DNA from: Chiua virens
Taxonomy: Eukaryota > Basidiomycota > Agaricomycetes > Boletales > Boletaceae
Direction: 5' to 3'
DNA: 64,000 bases
NCBI GenBank assembly: GCA_019787685.1
Contig: JAHNUO010000001.1
Coordinates: forward strand, 248,001 to 312,000
How positions within the stretch are numbered: position 1 is the first letter of the stretch; every line of letters starts with the position of its first letter. The notes under the pieces are model-generated. The model did no database searches, had not been told where the DNA came from, and worked only from the letters and a program-made list of their open reading frames with translations. Shown here in pieces: positions 1 to 12,733 of the stretch. Position numbers and translations under genes: made by a program.

Positions 1-989
1 AGCAGCACAGTGGATTTTAAATGGGGATGCAATGTCATAGAACTCTCCCAGTGATCTCCTGTGACCTCTTTGCCACCTCAGCCGTCCTTGTCAGTCAGGA
101 TAACGTCGTCCTGTGTACCACACGGAACCTATTCGTTGAGAGACCTCACTAGCACCTGTCACCATATTCTCCAACTTGCTTGCACTGTTGGATACCACAC
201 CATCGGCACCCGATTTTTCATCTCTCGCACCGCACTCATTGTCCGTCATCATCGCAGATCGCTTGCATAATACCTCCTTGTCATGTTCTTCATTTATGGG
301 CAATGGATGAAAAGTAAGTGTGAGCACCGTTGATCAAGCGTCACGCGTCAAGTTTCCCGAATATGCCTGATTCCCAGATCCCAGCTGAGTCCCACCTTTT
401 GCGTGGACATCATGATGCGGCGAACGTGGATACCCGATCTTCATTCGAAACAGTTCTAGTGCCTTGCAGACGGTGACATCTGAGTCAGAAGGAATGGAAG
501 ACGGCCATCGCTATTACATAATAGATGCTAGTGTGATCTAGAATCGTGTCTTCGAATACATAGTAGGAAACGAATTTCCTCACAAAGATCACATTGTTCC
601 CAAGTCCTGGAGGGCTGACGCGTCTTCAAACTTTAATCCCAAGTGCGACTTCATATTTTCGTCCTGGAAATCAGAGCACATCTCGCCGAGTTCATTTCAC
701 GTTGTAAATTGTAATACACCAAGAGGCTGACGGAGACGGCGCAGTGCGAGGGCGGTTGTCGGTGTCCTTTTCCCGTTGCGATGATTATACGGCAGTGACA
801 CTTGCAGGGTCAGATGCAACAGAGTGAGAGCGGATCACAGCGTCGGTCCTCGCCGACTCCTCGGACATACGTTTGCGCCGCGCACTTGTACGAGTTCAAA
901 GTATGACTTACACTTGCAAAAACTGATGGGCCACACTTGACGCCGATGCTACTCTGATACAGATAGGTACTGACCGCGGCGGGACCGCA
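1..989. other. No recognisable gene; diverged duplicated sequence
   Basis: Only short, unconserved reading frames occur here. The part near 820-960 resembles, in inverted orientation, sequence near 18190-18310, so this flank belongs to the duplicated block that carries the SDR copies. No promoter or RNA gene could be identified. Confidence 0.5.
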
Positions 990-1500
990 GGACAGCATTG
1001 ACAATTGCCTCGCCCGTAAGAGAGTTGGTTGTTATCTCCATGTGTCCAGCTCCACTGTCTCAAGCGAACAAGAAAACTGGAACCGAACCGACATTAATGT
1101 GCCGAATTGAAGCGATTGTACAAAGTGTTAATTACATAGTGGGACGAGAAGACGAAATTTTAGGAGCAATTGATATGTGAGCCGCCGCGCCGGGTAGCAG
1201 CTCTCAGGCCCCATACTTGATGATCCGGACGAGCATCGGAGCTCCAAGTTGACTTGGGTTTGAGTAATGGCCCTGTCTAGGGTCCATCCTCTACTCACTC
1301 AATGCATTGACGAACGGCGAGAGGCATATGTTCGCGACATCGAGTTTTATACTTCCGCGCGACCGCGGCACGTGTGGCAAGTAACCCGGAATGGTGAATT
1401 CGGTCAATAAACAGTAGTTCACATTTCTATCTTCTAAATCGGCGAACTGTATCATGGTCTCTCTCACGAAGTAACGCGACAGGACGGTGAGGTAAAATGT
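990..1500. repeat. Segmental-duplication flank shared with 17.1-18.5 kb
   Basis: Sequence near 1060-1130 (AACAAGAAAACTGGAACCGA) recurs with few changes near 17173. The stretch near 1190-1290 (CTTGATGATCCGGACGAGCA) matches 18400-18425. Both copies lie downstream of an SDR gene copy on the minus strand, so the gene and its 3' flank were duplicated together. No gene is seen inside. Confidence 0.5.
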
Positions 1501-1555
1501 CATACGTACACGGCTGAGGAGGAACCAATAGAAGAATGAACCATGGCAGCAGGAA

Positions 1556-2554
1556 CTAGTAGCCGATTAAACTTTTGTACATCATGTGAAGGGCGTACCG
1601 TCTGGGTAGAAGTTGAAGGAAATAAAACAAGGTGGAGCCGCCACCCAGCGTCATGTACGGCGGGGGGGTTGCACTCAACGTCGAAGGTTACCACTTTGCG
1701 CGCGAACTCGCTCGGATCCATGCACCCACTTCTTTGTTGCGTCCACCGAGACATCTTTGACTCATAGTCCCTGAACATGGTCGTGGCTGACAGGGCGAAC
1801 GTCACCGCCTGGTTCTTCGCAATGTTGGACGTAACCATTCCTGGTACGACAAGCATGACTTTGACGCCAAACGGCTTGCACTCCATCGCGAGACCCTCCG
1901 AGATGGTGTGAAGGGCAGCCTTAGCAGCAGAGTAAAGTGTGTTCCACGGCGTAGTTCTGCGAAGGATTTAGCTGATTTGATTGGTGAAACGCGTGAAACT
2001 CACATGTTGCCTCCGATTGAACCAATGTTGACAATCAAACCCTCCTTGCGCTTGAACATAGAAGGTATGACCGCGTTCGATACTCGTAAAGCACCAAAAG
2101 TATTCAACTCGAAAGCATGTCGCATCTGCTCGATGGTCACTTCTGCAATAGGTCCTAAAGCCAAGAGTCAATGTTTCATACATCCTGCCAAGAATCCGAA
2201 AAGTCACTCACCAGCAGCCGATGCCCCAGCATTATTCACAACGATGTCTATTTTAGGTGGTTTCAGAAAGAATGGTTTGCACCACGCGCTCAATGTCGTC
2301 TCCATTGGTGATGTCCAGAATGAGTTTTCGGACGTTTGGATGCTGTAGTCCTTCCATGCTCTCGAGCGTTCGGGCCGTCGCATAGACGGTACATCCTTGC
2401 GCAGCAAATTCCTCGCATCTGAGTTTGTTCGAAGTTGGCGGTGGTCAGTCTACGAACACAAATGGGAAGGAAAACAGACAGTGCAAACCCTATTCCTCCT
2501 GAGGAGCACCCAGTGATGAGAGCTACTGTCTGGAATCTTACCGGCAGAGGACAT
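1556..2554 (-). pseudogene. AYR1-like short-chain dehydrogenase, copy 1 (frameshifted)
   Basis: This is a broken copy of the SDR genes at 18679-19681 and 35813-36838. Their layout is recognisable: a start at 2554, an exon with NNAGASAAG, an exon ending in the glycine-rich region before a GTGAGT donor, and a last exon beginning near the TPWNTLYSAAKA motif. Compared with the intact copies, it has an extra base in exon 1 shortly after the start and an extra T near 1690 after KVVT, which throws the C-terminus into an unrelated frame. By family, an intact version would be an NADPH-dependent membrane-associated reductase related to 1-acyldihydroxyacetone-phosphate reductase. I infer a non-functional duplicate. 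The neighbouring sequence is shared with copy 2. Confidence 0.75.
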
Positions 2555-2559
2555 TGTTG

Positions 2560-5500
2560 AGATCAAAATGTAGTCCGACGTTTTGTTGTTCAATGATCAA
2601 GGGAAGGTTTGATAGGAAACCTGCCTCACTTTTATAGATTTAATCCGACGGATTCACAGACTCATTAGTCTGAGATTCTTCCGGCTAGAATTAAGGAAGT
2701 TTGATTTCGGTTATCCACCAATCATGCCATGGATGCGCTCAGATTCAGTGGATGATTCCGATGAGACTGTTGACCATCGGACGAGAAAGCTTGTCTGTCT
2801 AAACTGTAATTTATGCAAGATAAGTTTACTCTTGGAGATTGAAGGTTCATAATAACCTGGTGTTTTTAGAATCTCTGGCGGAATTCCAGCCTGAGTCACT
2901 GGGTCCGGTTGGCATTCGGTTGACGAGTTAGAGTAAGTGTGGAGCCGCATGCATAGGAAACTCCATTCACCCGGTCGCCGTTTACGTCGCGGCGCGCTCT
3001 CAGGCTCGCCGGAGATTGAGCAGCATAATTATAATTACGCAAATTACATAAGTACTTTCCAAGAATGGCTCGAGGCTTACATAATATCGATATGGATTCA
3101 GAACTGGAGACACTCGCCATTATCGACTCCTCCGAGCATATTGCAAGGACACGAAATTGCGCAACGTTCATCCCATGGTCATCATATTTGAAGCCCTTGG
3201 CGTCAATGGTTTATTCGTTTTCAAGACTCGGATTTGTAGTCATTGCCTATATCACCACCCTCCTATTCCGCACAATTATTTCATGTGGAGTCCCATCTGC
3301 TCCAGTACCATCTGAATCCATTTTTGATGTTTTGAGCTGTCATTTTTATTGTCCACAGACAGTACAATGACATTTGTTATGAGTGGCTCGATGGACACAT
3401 TATACATTGTTGCCTGGATCTACTTTAGCAGTTTAGCCTTTAGGCTCTCTGCTCAAGATTCAAATATTCAAGTCCAATCACTGTCATTGCACACATGGCC
3501 TTCAATTCATTTGTGTGCTGCACAAGATGACCAGTACAATCCAAAACCATCCCATCCATCCCATCATTTGTCCATATTTTTCGCTTGGGCTAGCACTGAC
3601 TTTATTGTACTAGAATAGATGGATACATACAACCATTTCCAACCCCATTGGTACATATATATACCTTTGCTCTTCACATGGAATATCATGCTTACCACAT
3701 TCTGCTGACCTGCTTCACAGTTGATCTCACATACTAATATCAGTTATGTAACTGTCCCTCTGGTCAGTCAGCCTCCAAGTCCTACCTATCATCAGTGGAA
3801 CAGCCTTCACACTGTTGAAAGTCTGGGCTTGCCACATGAGCAAATCAATATCTAGGCTCACAAAAACTATCTCAATTGGCTTCATTTGATGGAAATTTTA
3901 CCTTGTGAAACTTTGAGAAGAAGTTTAGAGGCAGGATTTTTTTTGAAAATCTGTCCAGTTCTAGACAGTTGGGAACCTTTCTGTCAGAAACTGTCCAGAG
4001 CTGTCCAGCACTGTCCAGATGATGGTCAGTTTGCTGATGATATAATTCTGTTCTCATATGTTTGCAAGCATTCTGTCTTCCTATACCTCTATTTGTGAAA
4101 AGCTCCACTAGAAGCTGTCCAGATTGAACCCCCCCTGTGTTCGACTACAACTTGTGTGGACATTTTGGTAATACCTGGCCATTATCTCAAATACTCAGGC
4201 TGATCTTATGAATAGTATCACCATCAAGAAATATGTCATCATGGACAATGTTGTTCCACTCACTGAAGCTGACTTCAGTGCCCATTGACTCAAACATCAG
4301 ATCTTTGGAAGGACTTGTTGTCACCCCGTTCATTTAGGAACCTTGCGTTGTTCCATGCTCACTTTTGCCTTATGTTCAACTTTCTTGTCACAGCGTCATT
4401 CCCACTGTAGGAGTCAATGGCCCCTTGAGGTGATAAACCTGTATTCCCACTTTGTTTACAGGTTGCCTGGATTGCCCATATCAAATGTCCTATTCATCCA
4501 TTGTGGTCCTGTGTCTATCCAAGTGGATCCAACCCATATTTGTATGTATTGTTTTTTCACTTCTACATGTTTCTGCATATTGGTGACTGAATCAGGTCAC
4601 TCAATCGAGATCCGACAACGCACACTAATTGACTCCCTTTTTGTCCAATTTCCATTTTATTTCATACCTTCTTAGATTCTTTTCAGACGGTTCTGTGTCA
4701 TCGACACATATCTGATTGGTTGAAAGGTATGGATAGTCAGATTGTACAACATTTTAAAGGTAGTCCATTGATTTGTGGATCAAACCTTATCCCACCTTGA
4801 CAGAACATTGTTTTTCTTTTCATGGGTTGATCTCCATGAGAGACAGCTCCATATATGCACACTTTCCTTATTTACTTGGTACTTCACCAACTGTAAAAGT
4901 CCTGGGAATATCTGAGACTATAAAATTGTGTTTGTAAATAAAAAATTCCATCTTTTGGATCCCTGTTTTCTCTTGCGTTCTAAGTTGCCTCATCTGTTTA
5001 ACCATCCTTTCAAACTGCCCTTACTCATACTCAATCACCATTGTGCTCAGGTCCTTGCCTTTTCGTTGAACTATCCGACTGTCCGCTTTTTGGCTGGTTT
5101 TATCAATTTTCATACGGTTTCATCCAGGAATGTGTCTGGATTGCTTTCAAAGCTCTCATCAACACCTCAACACTTTGTCTCCAACCTCAGAACCCCTTGG
5201 GACAAGTCATACTCGCACCCACATCTTTTCTTTCTATCTGACCGTTCCACTAATCCTGGTCCTGTCACACCAGCCTGTTTTCCTTTTCTTCACTGCATTG
5301 GTAGATTATACTATCCCATTGCCAGTGGCTGGAAATGTTTCCTTGATCTAGTAGTACACTATCATCCTTTCATACCTACTCCAGATTTGAAAGGTGTGTG
5401 TCTGGTCATATTCTCTTGCTAGGATCAGCAATCAAGTCTCTGACGTTTAAGTGTGACTGTGAACATTAGATCCTACACTAGTACAGTCCCAGTTTGACTC

Positions 5501-5725
5501 AAGAGGTGTAATGCAAGCCATGTCAACCAACTGGAAGTGAACTATCTAGTAGTGATTTTCATTGGCTAATACACCCAGGCTGATCCAGCAAAGGTATTGA
5601 CTCTTGGTGACCACTTGTGTGCTCAATGGAATGAGGTAAAGTAAGTCAGAGTTAGTCCAGCTCAGGCTCTAAATCTATGCAATGTGGTAATGTGACACAA
5701 CATGACATTGGTGCACAGTGAACTC
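2560..5725. other. AT-rich region without a recognisable gene
   Basis: Base composition turns AT-rich after about 3020 and stays so to the solo LTR at 5731. Many short reading frames exist on both strands, but none shows a motif I know. A short open stretch near 4190-4290 on the plus strand (containing KKYVIMDNVVPLTEADF) looks like a decayed coding relic. The first 400 bp is still similar to the flank of SDR copy 2. Confidence 0.5.
3946..4121. repeat. Cluster of CTGTCCAG octamers
   Basis: The octamer CTGTCCAG, or a one-base variant, occurs several times within about 180 bp, near 3952, 3996, 4004, 4012 and 4116. It lies in AT-rich non-coding DNA. Clusters like this are common in subterminal parts of DNA transposons, but no matching partner end was found. 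Confidence 0.4.
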
Positions 5726-5730
5726 ATATG

Positions 5731-6406
5731 TGTTACAATTTCTTTCTTTCTTCACTTGTACTACTTCACTATGCTCAATACCTAGGTATCTTTGTATGTT
5801 CATCTGTACTTCGTTTCATTTCACCTTTATGTAACCCACACCGGCATTACCCGAGTGCTTACTCATTTCACTTCATGTCATCTTCTGATGGCATCGCTCT
5901 TACTCATTTCATTTCACATCATCTTCTGATGGTTTCCTGTTTGTCATTTCATCTTCGTCATTGTATGATTCCCCTTTTGGCCTTTGGCCCTTCTACTCTT
6001 CTTGGCCACCCCTTTTGGACACTTGGTCTGTGCATGATTCTTGTAGTATAAATACCCAGCAGCGATACTCCTGTACCCTAGTCTTGATCTCTGCAATCTA
6101 GCTGAGTATCACTGCTCTACTTGGGAACACCCCTGTGACCCCTCGACCACTTGACCCTTGACCCTCAATGACTCAACGTAGTCAACCCTTGACACCTTGG
6201 TCCCTTGGGTATAGATTCCCAACCAGACACCTCAGCAATGCCTGAGTTCTCACTTGACTCACTGGTAGCAATCCACTGACCAGCATCCCCTTGTTCAACT
6301 TATCCAGCACACCACATACCAAGTGGTGGTTGTTTGAGTTATTGCAGCCACTTGGTACTTAGTGCTTTTGCAGCTACACTAGGTCCTACCCAGAACTATC
6401 ATAACA
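5731..6406 (+). mobile_element. Solo LTR, family 1, copy 1 (TSD ATATG)
   Basis: This 676 bp repeat starts TGTTACAATTTC and ends CTATCATAACA, giving the TG...CA ends of an LTR. It is flanked by the perfect 5 bp direct repeat ATATG (5726-5730 and 6407-6411). A TATA box (TATAAATA, 6047-6054) supports the plus orientation. Two further copies lie at 24121-24847 (minus) and 30803-31546 (plus). No internal retrotransposon sequence adjoins it, so it is a solo LTR left by LTR-LTR recombination. Superfamily (Gypsy or Copia) cannot be decided from the LTR alone. Confidence 0.9.
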
Positions 6407-6411
6407 ATATG

Positions 6412-7208
6412 TGGTCATTCTAGTAGTACAAGTGTGCCAGCCTGAGTAAGAGTATAATTTTGTTTTTGTTTTTGTTTGAGTGGCTGTGACTCAGGACCTC
6501 CCTCTCTTCTGCTCTCTCAGCATCATCAGATCTCATTATTAGCCATGCAGTGCACACCTTCCTTTCTTGTCATTGTCACCCTTGCTTCCTGAATCAATTG
6601 CACAAGTTGTTTGGTGGCCGACATGATCTGTGATATCTTGCATCTGAACTGGGGTGGAACTTGGGATCACCAACACACAGTGAAAATTAGTACCCTCACA
6701 ATGCCTTCGTATGCCCTGTTCACAAATTACAATCTGCTTTCCATCTTGCAACATAGCAATGTTCAAGGCCTTGGCAATCCCTCACATCCATTGGCATTCC
6801 TATTTCACTTCCATAGACTTCTAGCCCCCAACATTGAATATTTTCTTCCCATCAACCATAAGTTTGACTGAATATATGCAGTCTTGACTTTCAATTGTGA
6901 TCATATCTTCTCAGAGGGATCCCTGTGTAAACAGTTCCTTCTCCTGGTCAATATCTTGGGCACCTCACCACCTCAACCTCTTTTCCCTTGCTGGATCTGA
7001 TGCTGCTCTCATTCAACTCTTGCTTCACATCAGTGTGATCATTTCTATTCTTTCTTCTGTATACTCTTGAAGCTTACAAAATATATAAAAGTATGATATA
7101 AGAACTAGTGTTGCAGCAACCCTTCCAAGTCTCCCCTTCTGATGCACAGGTATCTCCATTGCCCCTGATCTTGGCACTTGTTCTCATATCAGTTTACCTT
7201 TCCATCCC
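6412..7208. other. No gene seen between solo LTR and Harbinger element
   Basis: AT-rich sequence with short frames and no recognised motif. It ends at the left inverted repeat of the Harbinger-like element. Confidence 0.45.
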
Positions 7209-7549
7209 CATTGGGTGACTTCCCATAAGGATTTAGAGATGATTTTCTGTAAATTTCAGCTGTAAAAATGACAGCCACGCTCAAAATTGGAAGGAGCCAT
7301 ATAGTGCACGTCAAGCAGCTGTCATCGCACACCATCTGTAAACCTAAAATCTGAGGAGGGGTTCTACCCCCCTCTGTAACTGTCTGTAAATTTGATATGA
7401 CCCATTTCATGCCATTTCTGGCACTCTCAGGGGTAGGTTCCTTCCATATTTGCTTTGGAATGGCAGCACGCTGCTTACTAAGTACTTTCAGACTTGCGCA
7501 CGTGCGATCTCACTGCTGCTTGCACTCACTGCAACTGTTATCCACCAAA

Positions 7550-9405
7550 ATGTACCATCATCCCAGAATGCAACCAGAATCAGACATTCCTCATTCAGTA
7601 GCCTCTCACCAGGCCTATCCAGTTCACTATCCCTCAGCAGTGCCAAGTCCAGGCCTGGATTATGATTGTGTCCATGGTCATGGTAGCAAGGACCATTCAA
7701 GCTTTGTGGCCACTAATACTGGCCGTACAATCTTATCAACTCCCTCTCACATTCAACCATACTCTGGCCGTACAATCTTATCAACTCCCCCTCACATTCA
7801 ACCATACTCTTTCGGAGGTATCCCACCCCGCCCTGTTTCCGCTCTAGCACCCATGGTCAGTGATTCCGAGTTTGTATGGGTTATGCAGGCCACTAAAGTA
7901 CTGATGCAAATCGTCGGACCACAGAGCTTTTCCCCCATGCCACAACAACCAACTGCTATGAGACCAATCACCTTCACAAACCCTATTGTACCTAGCAGAC
8001 GTGACCTGCCTGGGCCCACACAAGCATTCGGTCATGCATTTTCTCGTGGCTTGTCAGTCTCGCCCAGATTATACCATACCAGCATGTCCACTCCATCTGC
8101 AGCCCCTGGAGCTATGCCAGGGTGTCAGCCTACTGGAATACAGCCTGTGCAACCTACACAACCCTCGCCACCTATTGACTGGCCACCCTCTGATGACAAA
8201 ATACTGCAACCACTAGCCACCACTGTCAAGAAACCCATCCAGTCCAAACGTCCAAGCCCAAGCTCAAGTGAGGGCAATCCAGCACCAAAGCGCATGAAAA
8301 AGGCTAAGCCAGGCACAAAGAAGACCTCCCGTACTGTTCCTGCAGCAGAGACCCTAGAAGAGAGCGAGGGAGCTCTGAAAAAGGGATGGGGGGTTGGCAG
8401 TGCTGGGTATTCAGATGATGAGGTCATGCAGCTTTTAGGAACGATTCAAAAAATTTTGCCACTTGGAAAACAAAGCTGGGAATGTGTTGCCCAGGATTAC
8501 AATCAGTTTGCGCTTCGCCACAAGCATATCACACGTATGACGAAGGCACTTCATGCGAAATTTGAGGGTGTGAGTTGTCTTTAACTACTTATTTTTTCCA
8601 ACATTAAATCCATTCTACCATTTCAGATTTGTGCCATGAAAAAACCCACTGGCAATGCTGAACTGCTCCCCCATATTGAGCTTGCATGGGAAATCCAGGA
8701 CACACTTACAGAAAAGTCTGGCACTATTGCTATCAGTGATGCAGATCTCTCACTACCAAGTGACAAGGATAGTCCTGGGCTAGGCTCTGAGGATGAGACG
8801 AAACCAGCATTAGGCAAAAAAGTCAAGTCTGTCGTTAAAGCTTACCATGCCAATGCCTTGCTCCAACCCTCTGTACACCATTCAGGCTGTCCCTCTGCCA
8901 ATGCCGCCAATGCATTGGGAGCCATAACTTCTGCTTTCTCACCCACTGCCATGAAGAATGAGATGACAACAAGGCTCATTAGATGTTTCAGTTGTCGGAG
9001 CACTACTCCACAGTTGAGCTACTCCGAGCTGAGCTACAAGCTGCATGGCATTGAGTGGATGAGCTCACAGATAAGGTGCTCCATGAAGCCCAACATGCTA
9101 CTGCTGCCAAAAACAAGCTTGCAGTTGCAGAAGCTCAGCTAGAATTTATGAAAGTCATGCAGCATCAGAGGCCACAATCACGATCGCGCTCCCCAGCTGG
9201 GCCATCAAGGTACCATAGCCATTATTCACCATGCCATCGCCATGACCACAACCATCACTATGGTTCTCCTTCAAGTTACTCATCACATTATCATCATACT
9301 TCACACACTCATCAACACCCTCCATCCTCTCCAACAGAATCTCATGGCATGAAGCCTTCCATTCATAGTGAGGGCAGTGGAGAGAATATGGCAACCCTCA
9401 AGTAG
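7550..9405 (+). pseudogene. SANT/DUF6818-like DNA-binding protein of the Harbinger element
   Basis: Exon 1 (7550-8569) encodes a Pro/Ser/Thr-rich N-terminus with a duplicated 15-residue unit (GRTILSTPxHIQPYS, near 7721 and 7766), a basic Lys-rich patch, and then a domain starting GYSDDEVMQLLGTIQKILP and continuing WECVAQDYNQFA, which I recognise as DUF6818/Myb-SANT-like. A 57 bp intron (GTGAGT...TTTCAG, 8570-8626) joins in phase 0 to exon 2, which opens ICAMKKPTGNAE, also typical of that domain. The coiled-coil tail is open in another frame (about 8990-9405) and holds a TGA near 9054, so the gene is frameshifted or broken. I chose 7550 as start because upstream codons overlap the element's terminal region. 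Such proteins accompany Harbinger transposases and probably bind element ends. Confidence 0.65.
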
Positions 9406-9613
9406 ACTCTTTGTATGAATTGAAATATGCCAATAAAACATTATGCCTCTTGAACTACAAGATGGAATCATGCTACACAATCCCTGTGATGAATGCCACC
9501 AAAGAGTTGATCCCCCAAATTATTCCACAAGTCCTCATTTTCACTACCTCTCCAGATTGGCATGTATACTGAGTGAATCTGATTGATGCCAACCCGTATA
9601 ACCCGTACATTGT

Positions 9614-10762
9614 TCAATTGAACACAAATTTCCAGAGGCCACTTCTGAGCAGGAGAATTGTTGATATCCAAGGGGACTTGTAGTCAACCAAATGAGCCTT
9701 GTAAAGTATACATACCCCATTCTGTGGTTTGTTGAAAAGCCAAAAGCTCTTCTTGTTCTATTTCACCATCAGGCAGACAAGCTCCACTTTTCAATGGTAC
9801 TTCTATCTTTCCTGAAACAGCAGCAGTTCCACGAGAAAAAGCAAAGTCTGCAATGAGATAGAATCCTTCTGGTACCTTGCTTTGCAGTTGCTCATAGACA
9901 GGATGGGCAATATGGGAGTCATGCCAACTTCCAGGAGCATTCAGAACAGTAGAGATGATGAGACCTGATATAGGGGTTTCAACTTGAAGTTAGCCTTCAA
10001 ATTTTTGTAAGATACTACTATGATTACTCACCATCTGGTGCAAAAACCAGAATGTTTGTGATGAAATGAGCACTCTTCCAACCATTATATGTTGCATTCT
10101 CCATCTCTGGATCATCTGCAGCTTGACAAGGAAGACTTAACCCATTGATGCTTCCAAATCCTCCCACAAGACAAGGATGACGGGAGCAAATGACTGCATT
10201 GTACATCTTGATTTCTTGGATGGAAGGGAAGTGAATGGCAGCTTCTGGGATGCAGGAGAGGACAGTATAAAGAATGTCAAGGGAGAAATCAAGATATCAG
10301 TTAACAGTGGTGGAAATAAGAGCAAAGATCTGCTGGAGTGAGACTCCCATCATTGCTGATGCCAGGAAATGGAGAGTAAGGCCAAGAGCACCAGCAGCAT
10401 CCAGTGATCATCCACCAAGCCAGGGTCACCCATCTGAGAAGACATCTCACCAGGGAACAGGAACAGTGTCCCAAATCTCCTGAAAGCCACTCTCAAGGAG
10501 ATAGTGGAAGGATTGGACATCAAACCCCATGGTAGTGATGAATGCATGATCATCCTTGCTCTCATAGAGTTGAATCCATGGAGTTGCATGACATGGGTTG
10601 GAAAGAAGCTGAGGGTGGCATAGATACATAGCAATGGGATGTATTATGAATGCACACCTGATTTTGGTGGGCTTTAGCAGCAGTAGAAATGAGGATTCCA
10701 GCCACAGCAGAGATCAGCTGCCAGTCTTCATCATCATCAAGTAGCTATTTGAAGGCTTTCAT
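9614..10762 (-). pseudogene. PIF/Harbinger DDE_Tnp_4-type transposase (decayed)
   Basis: Read on the minus strand in several frames, this region gives the typical order of a fungal Harbinger transposase: an N-terminal DDEDWQLISAVAGIL helix region (10.7 kb), LGLTLHFLASAM and LQQIFALI, then GSINGLSLPCQAADDPE, NATYNGW, VFAPDG, an intron near 10.0 kb, NAPGSWHDS, GFYLIADFAF and finally TEWGM. These correspond to the DDE_Tnp_4 core. The first catalytic Asp, in the usual IDGL context, is Asn here (INGL). At least two in-frame TGA codons are visible, near 10300 and 10455. The gene is therefore inactive. It runs towards the DUF6818-like gene. An LTR element lies just upstream of its start. Confidence 0.75.
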
Positions 10763-10817
10763 AGGGTCAAAAGCCACTTGAATGACAGTGGTAGACTTGA
10801 GAGGTAGGAGAATTCAG

Positions 10818-11465
10818 TGAAGGTAATAAATCCCAGCTGTAGTGCAATACTCAGGAGAATTGAAAGAAATAGAAAGAGGGTGAAGGAATGTGATTCCGTT
10901 CAACCCAGGGACAATGCTGAGTTGGTGAATGACAAGAAATGGTTTTTGAGTAGTCCGAGATGAGTCCGAGGTGAATCCGGATTAAAACAGATGGAAAAGC
11001 AGACACGGCAGTCCAATCCGGATCAAGAAAATATGAGGAAAGCAAGAGAAAACGAACATCAACTGAAAACGATGTGAGACAGATGCACACAGGCAAAAGC
11101 TACTGTATTTTGTCAATACAGTGAATTTTATAGTCCTCAGGAATACCCTCAGACTTGTCCTAAGTAAGAATAATGATAAAAAGAAAGTTTTTGTATGGTA
11201 TAAAGTTCGAGAGGCACCTGAATGTCCCTGCAAGGGCTGTGTGACAATGTCTAGGCCTATGCTAAGTATGAATAAGGAAAAAGGAAACAAAAGAAAAGAA
11301 TCCCGAGCAACACAAGTGCAGGTACAGTAATCCAGATGAGTTCGCACATATGATCAAGCAAATAACAACAGATTTGAGTGGACGGATGGTTCGGATTCAG
11401 ATTCAGATGATGATAACGGTGGTGGGAATGTGCTTTACGAGCACAAGGAATGTCTATTCCTTACA
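10818..11465 (-). repeat. LTR A (outer, distal 3' LTR)
   Basis: On the plus strand it begins TGAAGGTAATAAATCCCAGC and ends TATTCCTTACA. It is nearly identical to LTR C. On the minus strand it carries ACTATAAAATTC (near 11130), a TATA box consistent with minus-strand transcription. Confidence 0.8.
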
Positions 11466-12117
11466 TCCGAGGGGGACTTTAGATACTGACTGTCCCCAGT
11501 CAGTCCGACATTCGTGGGGATGTGATGGGCAGTTCAACATGACAATCGTGGATGGCACAGGATGGTCTTTGGATACACAAAGGGTGACAAGTATGATGAC
11601 AGAGACAATGATGGTGACAAGAGTGATGATAGTGATGACAGAGACGACAACAGGGATGATGACAGTAACAATGAGAGTGATGGTGGCTGCACAGCAACAA
11701 CAACCCAAAAATGACAGGGATGACAATGATGACTGGTGATAGTGGCGCAGTGATGATGATCCACGAATGACAGGATTGGATAGTGATAGTGATGGTGTGA
11801 TGTGTGGCTTTTCTGCGTGTCTGCGGTCTAGGGTTTCGTGCATAAAGGCATGGTGGATGAAGTGTGGCCATAATCTGCAATGCGAAGTGTCAATCGTCCT
11901 GCATGAATTCTGCTTGTCCACATGTGTCTGGTGTGATCCAATGTGATCTGGTCAGCCGAGTTTGCTATCCACTGCTCGCTGCTCACTGTGTGATCCAAAT
12001 ACGAAGAAAAGAACTGTATGGTTGAACATGAAAGAAATGATAAGAAAGAGAAAAAACGAAATGAAACCAATTGGCAAGTGTCCAACTCAGCTTGTCTTTG
12101 TTGTGCATCTTTCACGT

Positions 12118-12733
12118 TGAAGGTAATAAATCCTGGCTGTAGTGCAATACTCAGGGGGATTGAAAGATATAGAAAGAGGGTGAAGGAATGTGATTCCGTT
12201 CGACCCAGGGACAACACTGAGTTGGTGAACGACGAATAATGGTTTTTGAGTAGTCCGAGATGAATCCGGGGTGAATCCGGATTAAAACGGATAGAAAAGC
12301 GGACATGGCAGTCCAATCTGGATCGAGAAAATACGAGGAGAGTGAGAGAAAACGAACGTCGACTGAAAACGATGTGAGACAGATGCACATGGGCAAAAGC
12401 TACTGTATTTTTGTCAATACAGTGAATTTATAGTCCTTGGGAATACCCTCAGACTTGTCCTAAGTAAGGATAATGATAAAAGAAGAAGGTTTTCGTACGG
12501 TATAAAGTTCAAGAGGCACCCAAACGTCCCTGCAAGGGCTGCGTGACATGGTCTAGCCAATGCTAAGTATGAATAAGGAGCATCAAAAATAAAATAAAAG
12601 AGTCCGAGGCAAAACGGGTGCGGATACAGCAATCCGGATGAGTTCGCACATGCAGACAGATCAGGATCAGGATTGGGTGACGACAGGGTGTGGAAACATG
12701 CTATGCAAGCACAGGGAATACCTATTCCCTACA
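12118..12733 (-). repeat. LTR B (middle, diverged)
   Basis: Same ends as LTRs A and C, but with many substitutions and short indels. It is followed on the right by the same roughly 650 bp internal tail that also lies between A and B. It may be the original 3' LTR. Confidence 0.75.

Noticed and set aside
11454..11921. Several overlapping 76-155 codon frames on both strands
   Set aside because: All derive from ATGACAGAGAC-type low-complexity sequence in the second copy of the element tail.
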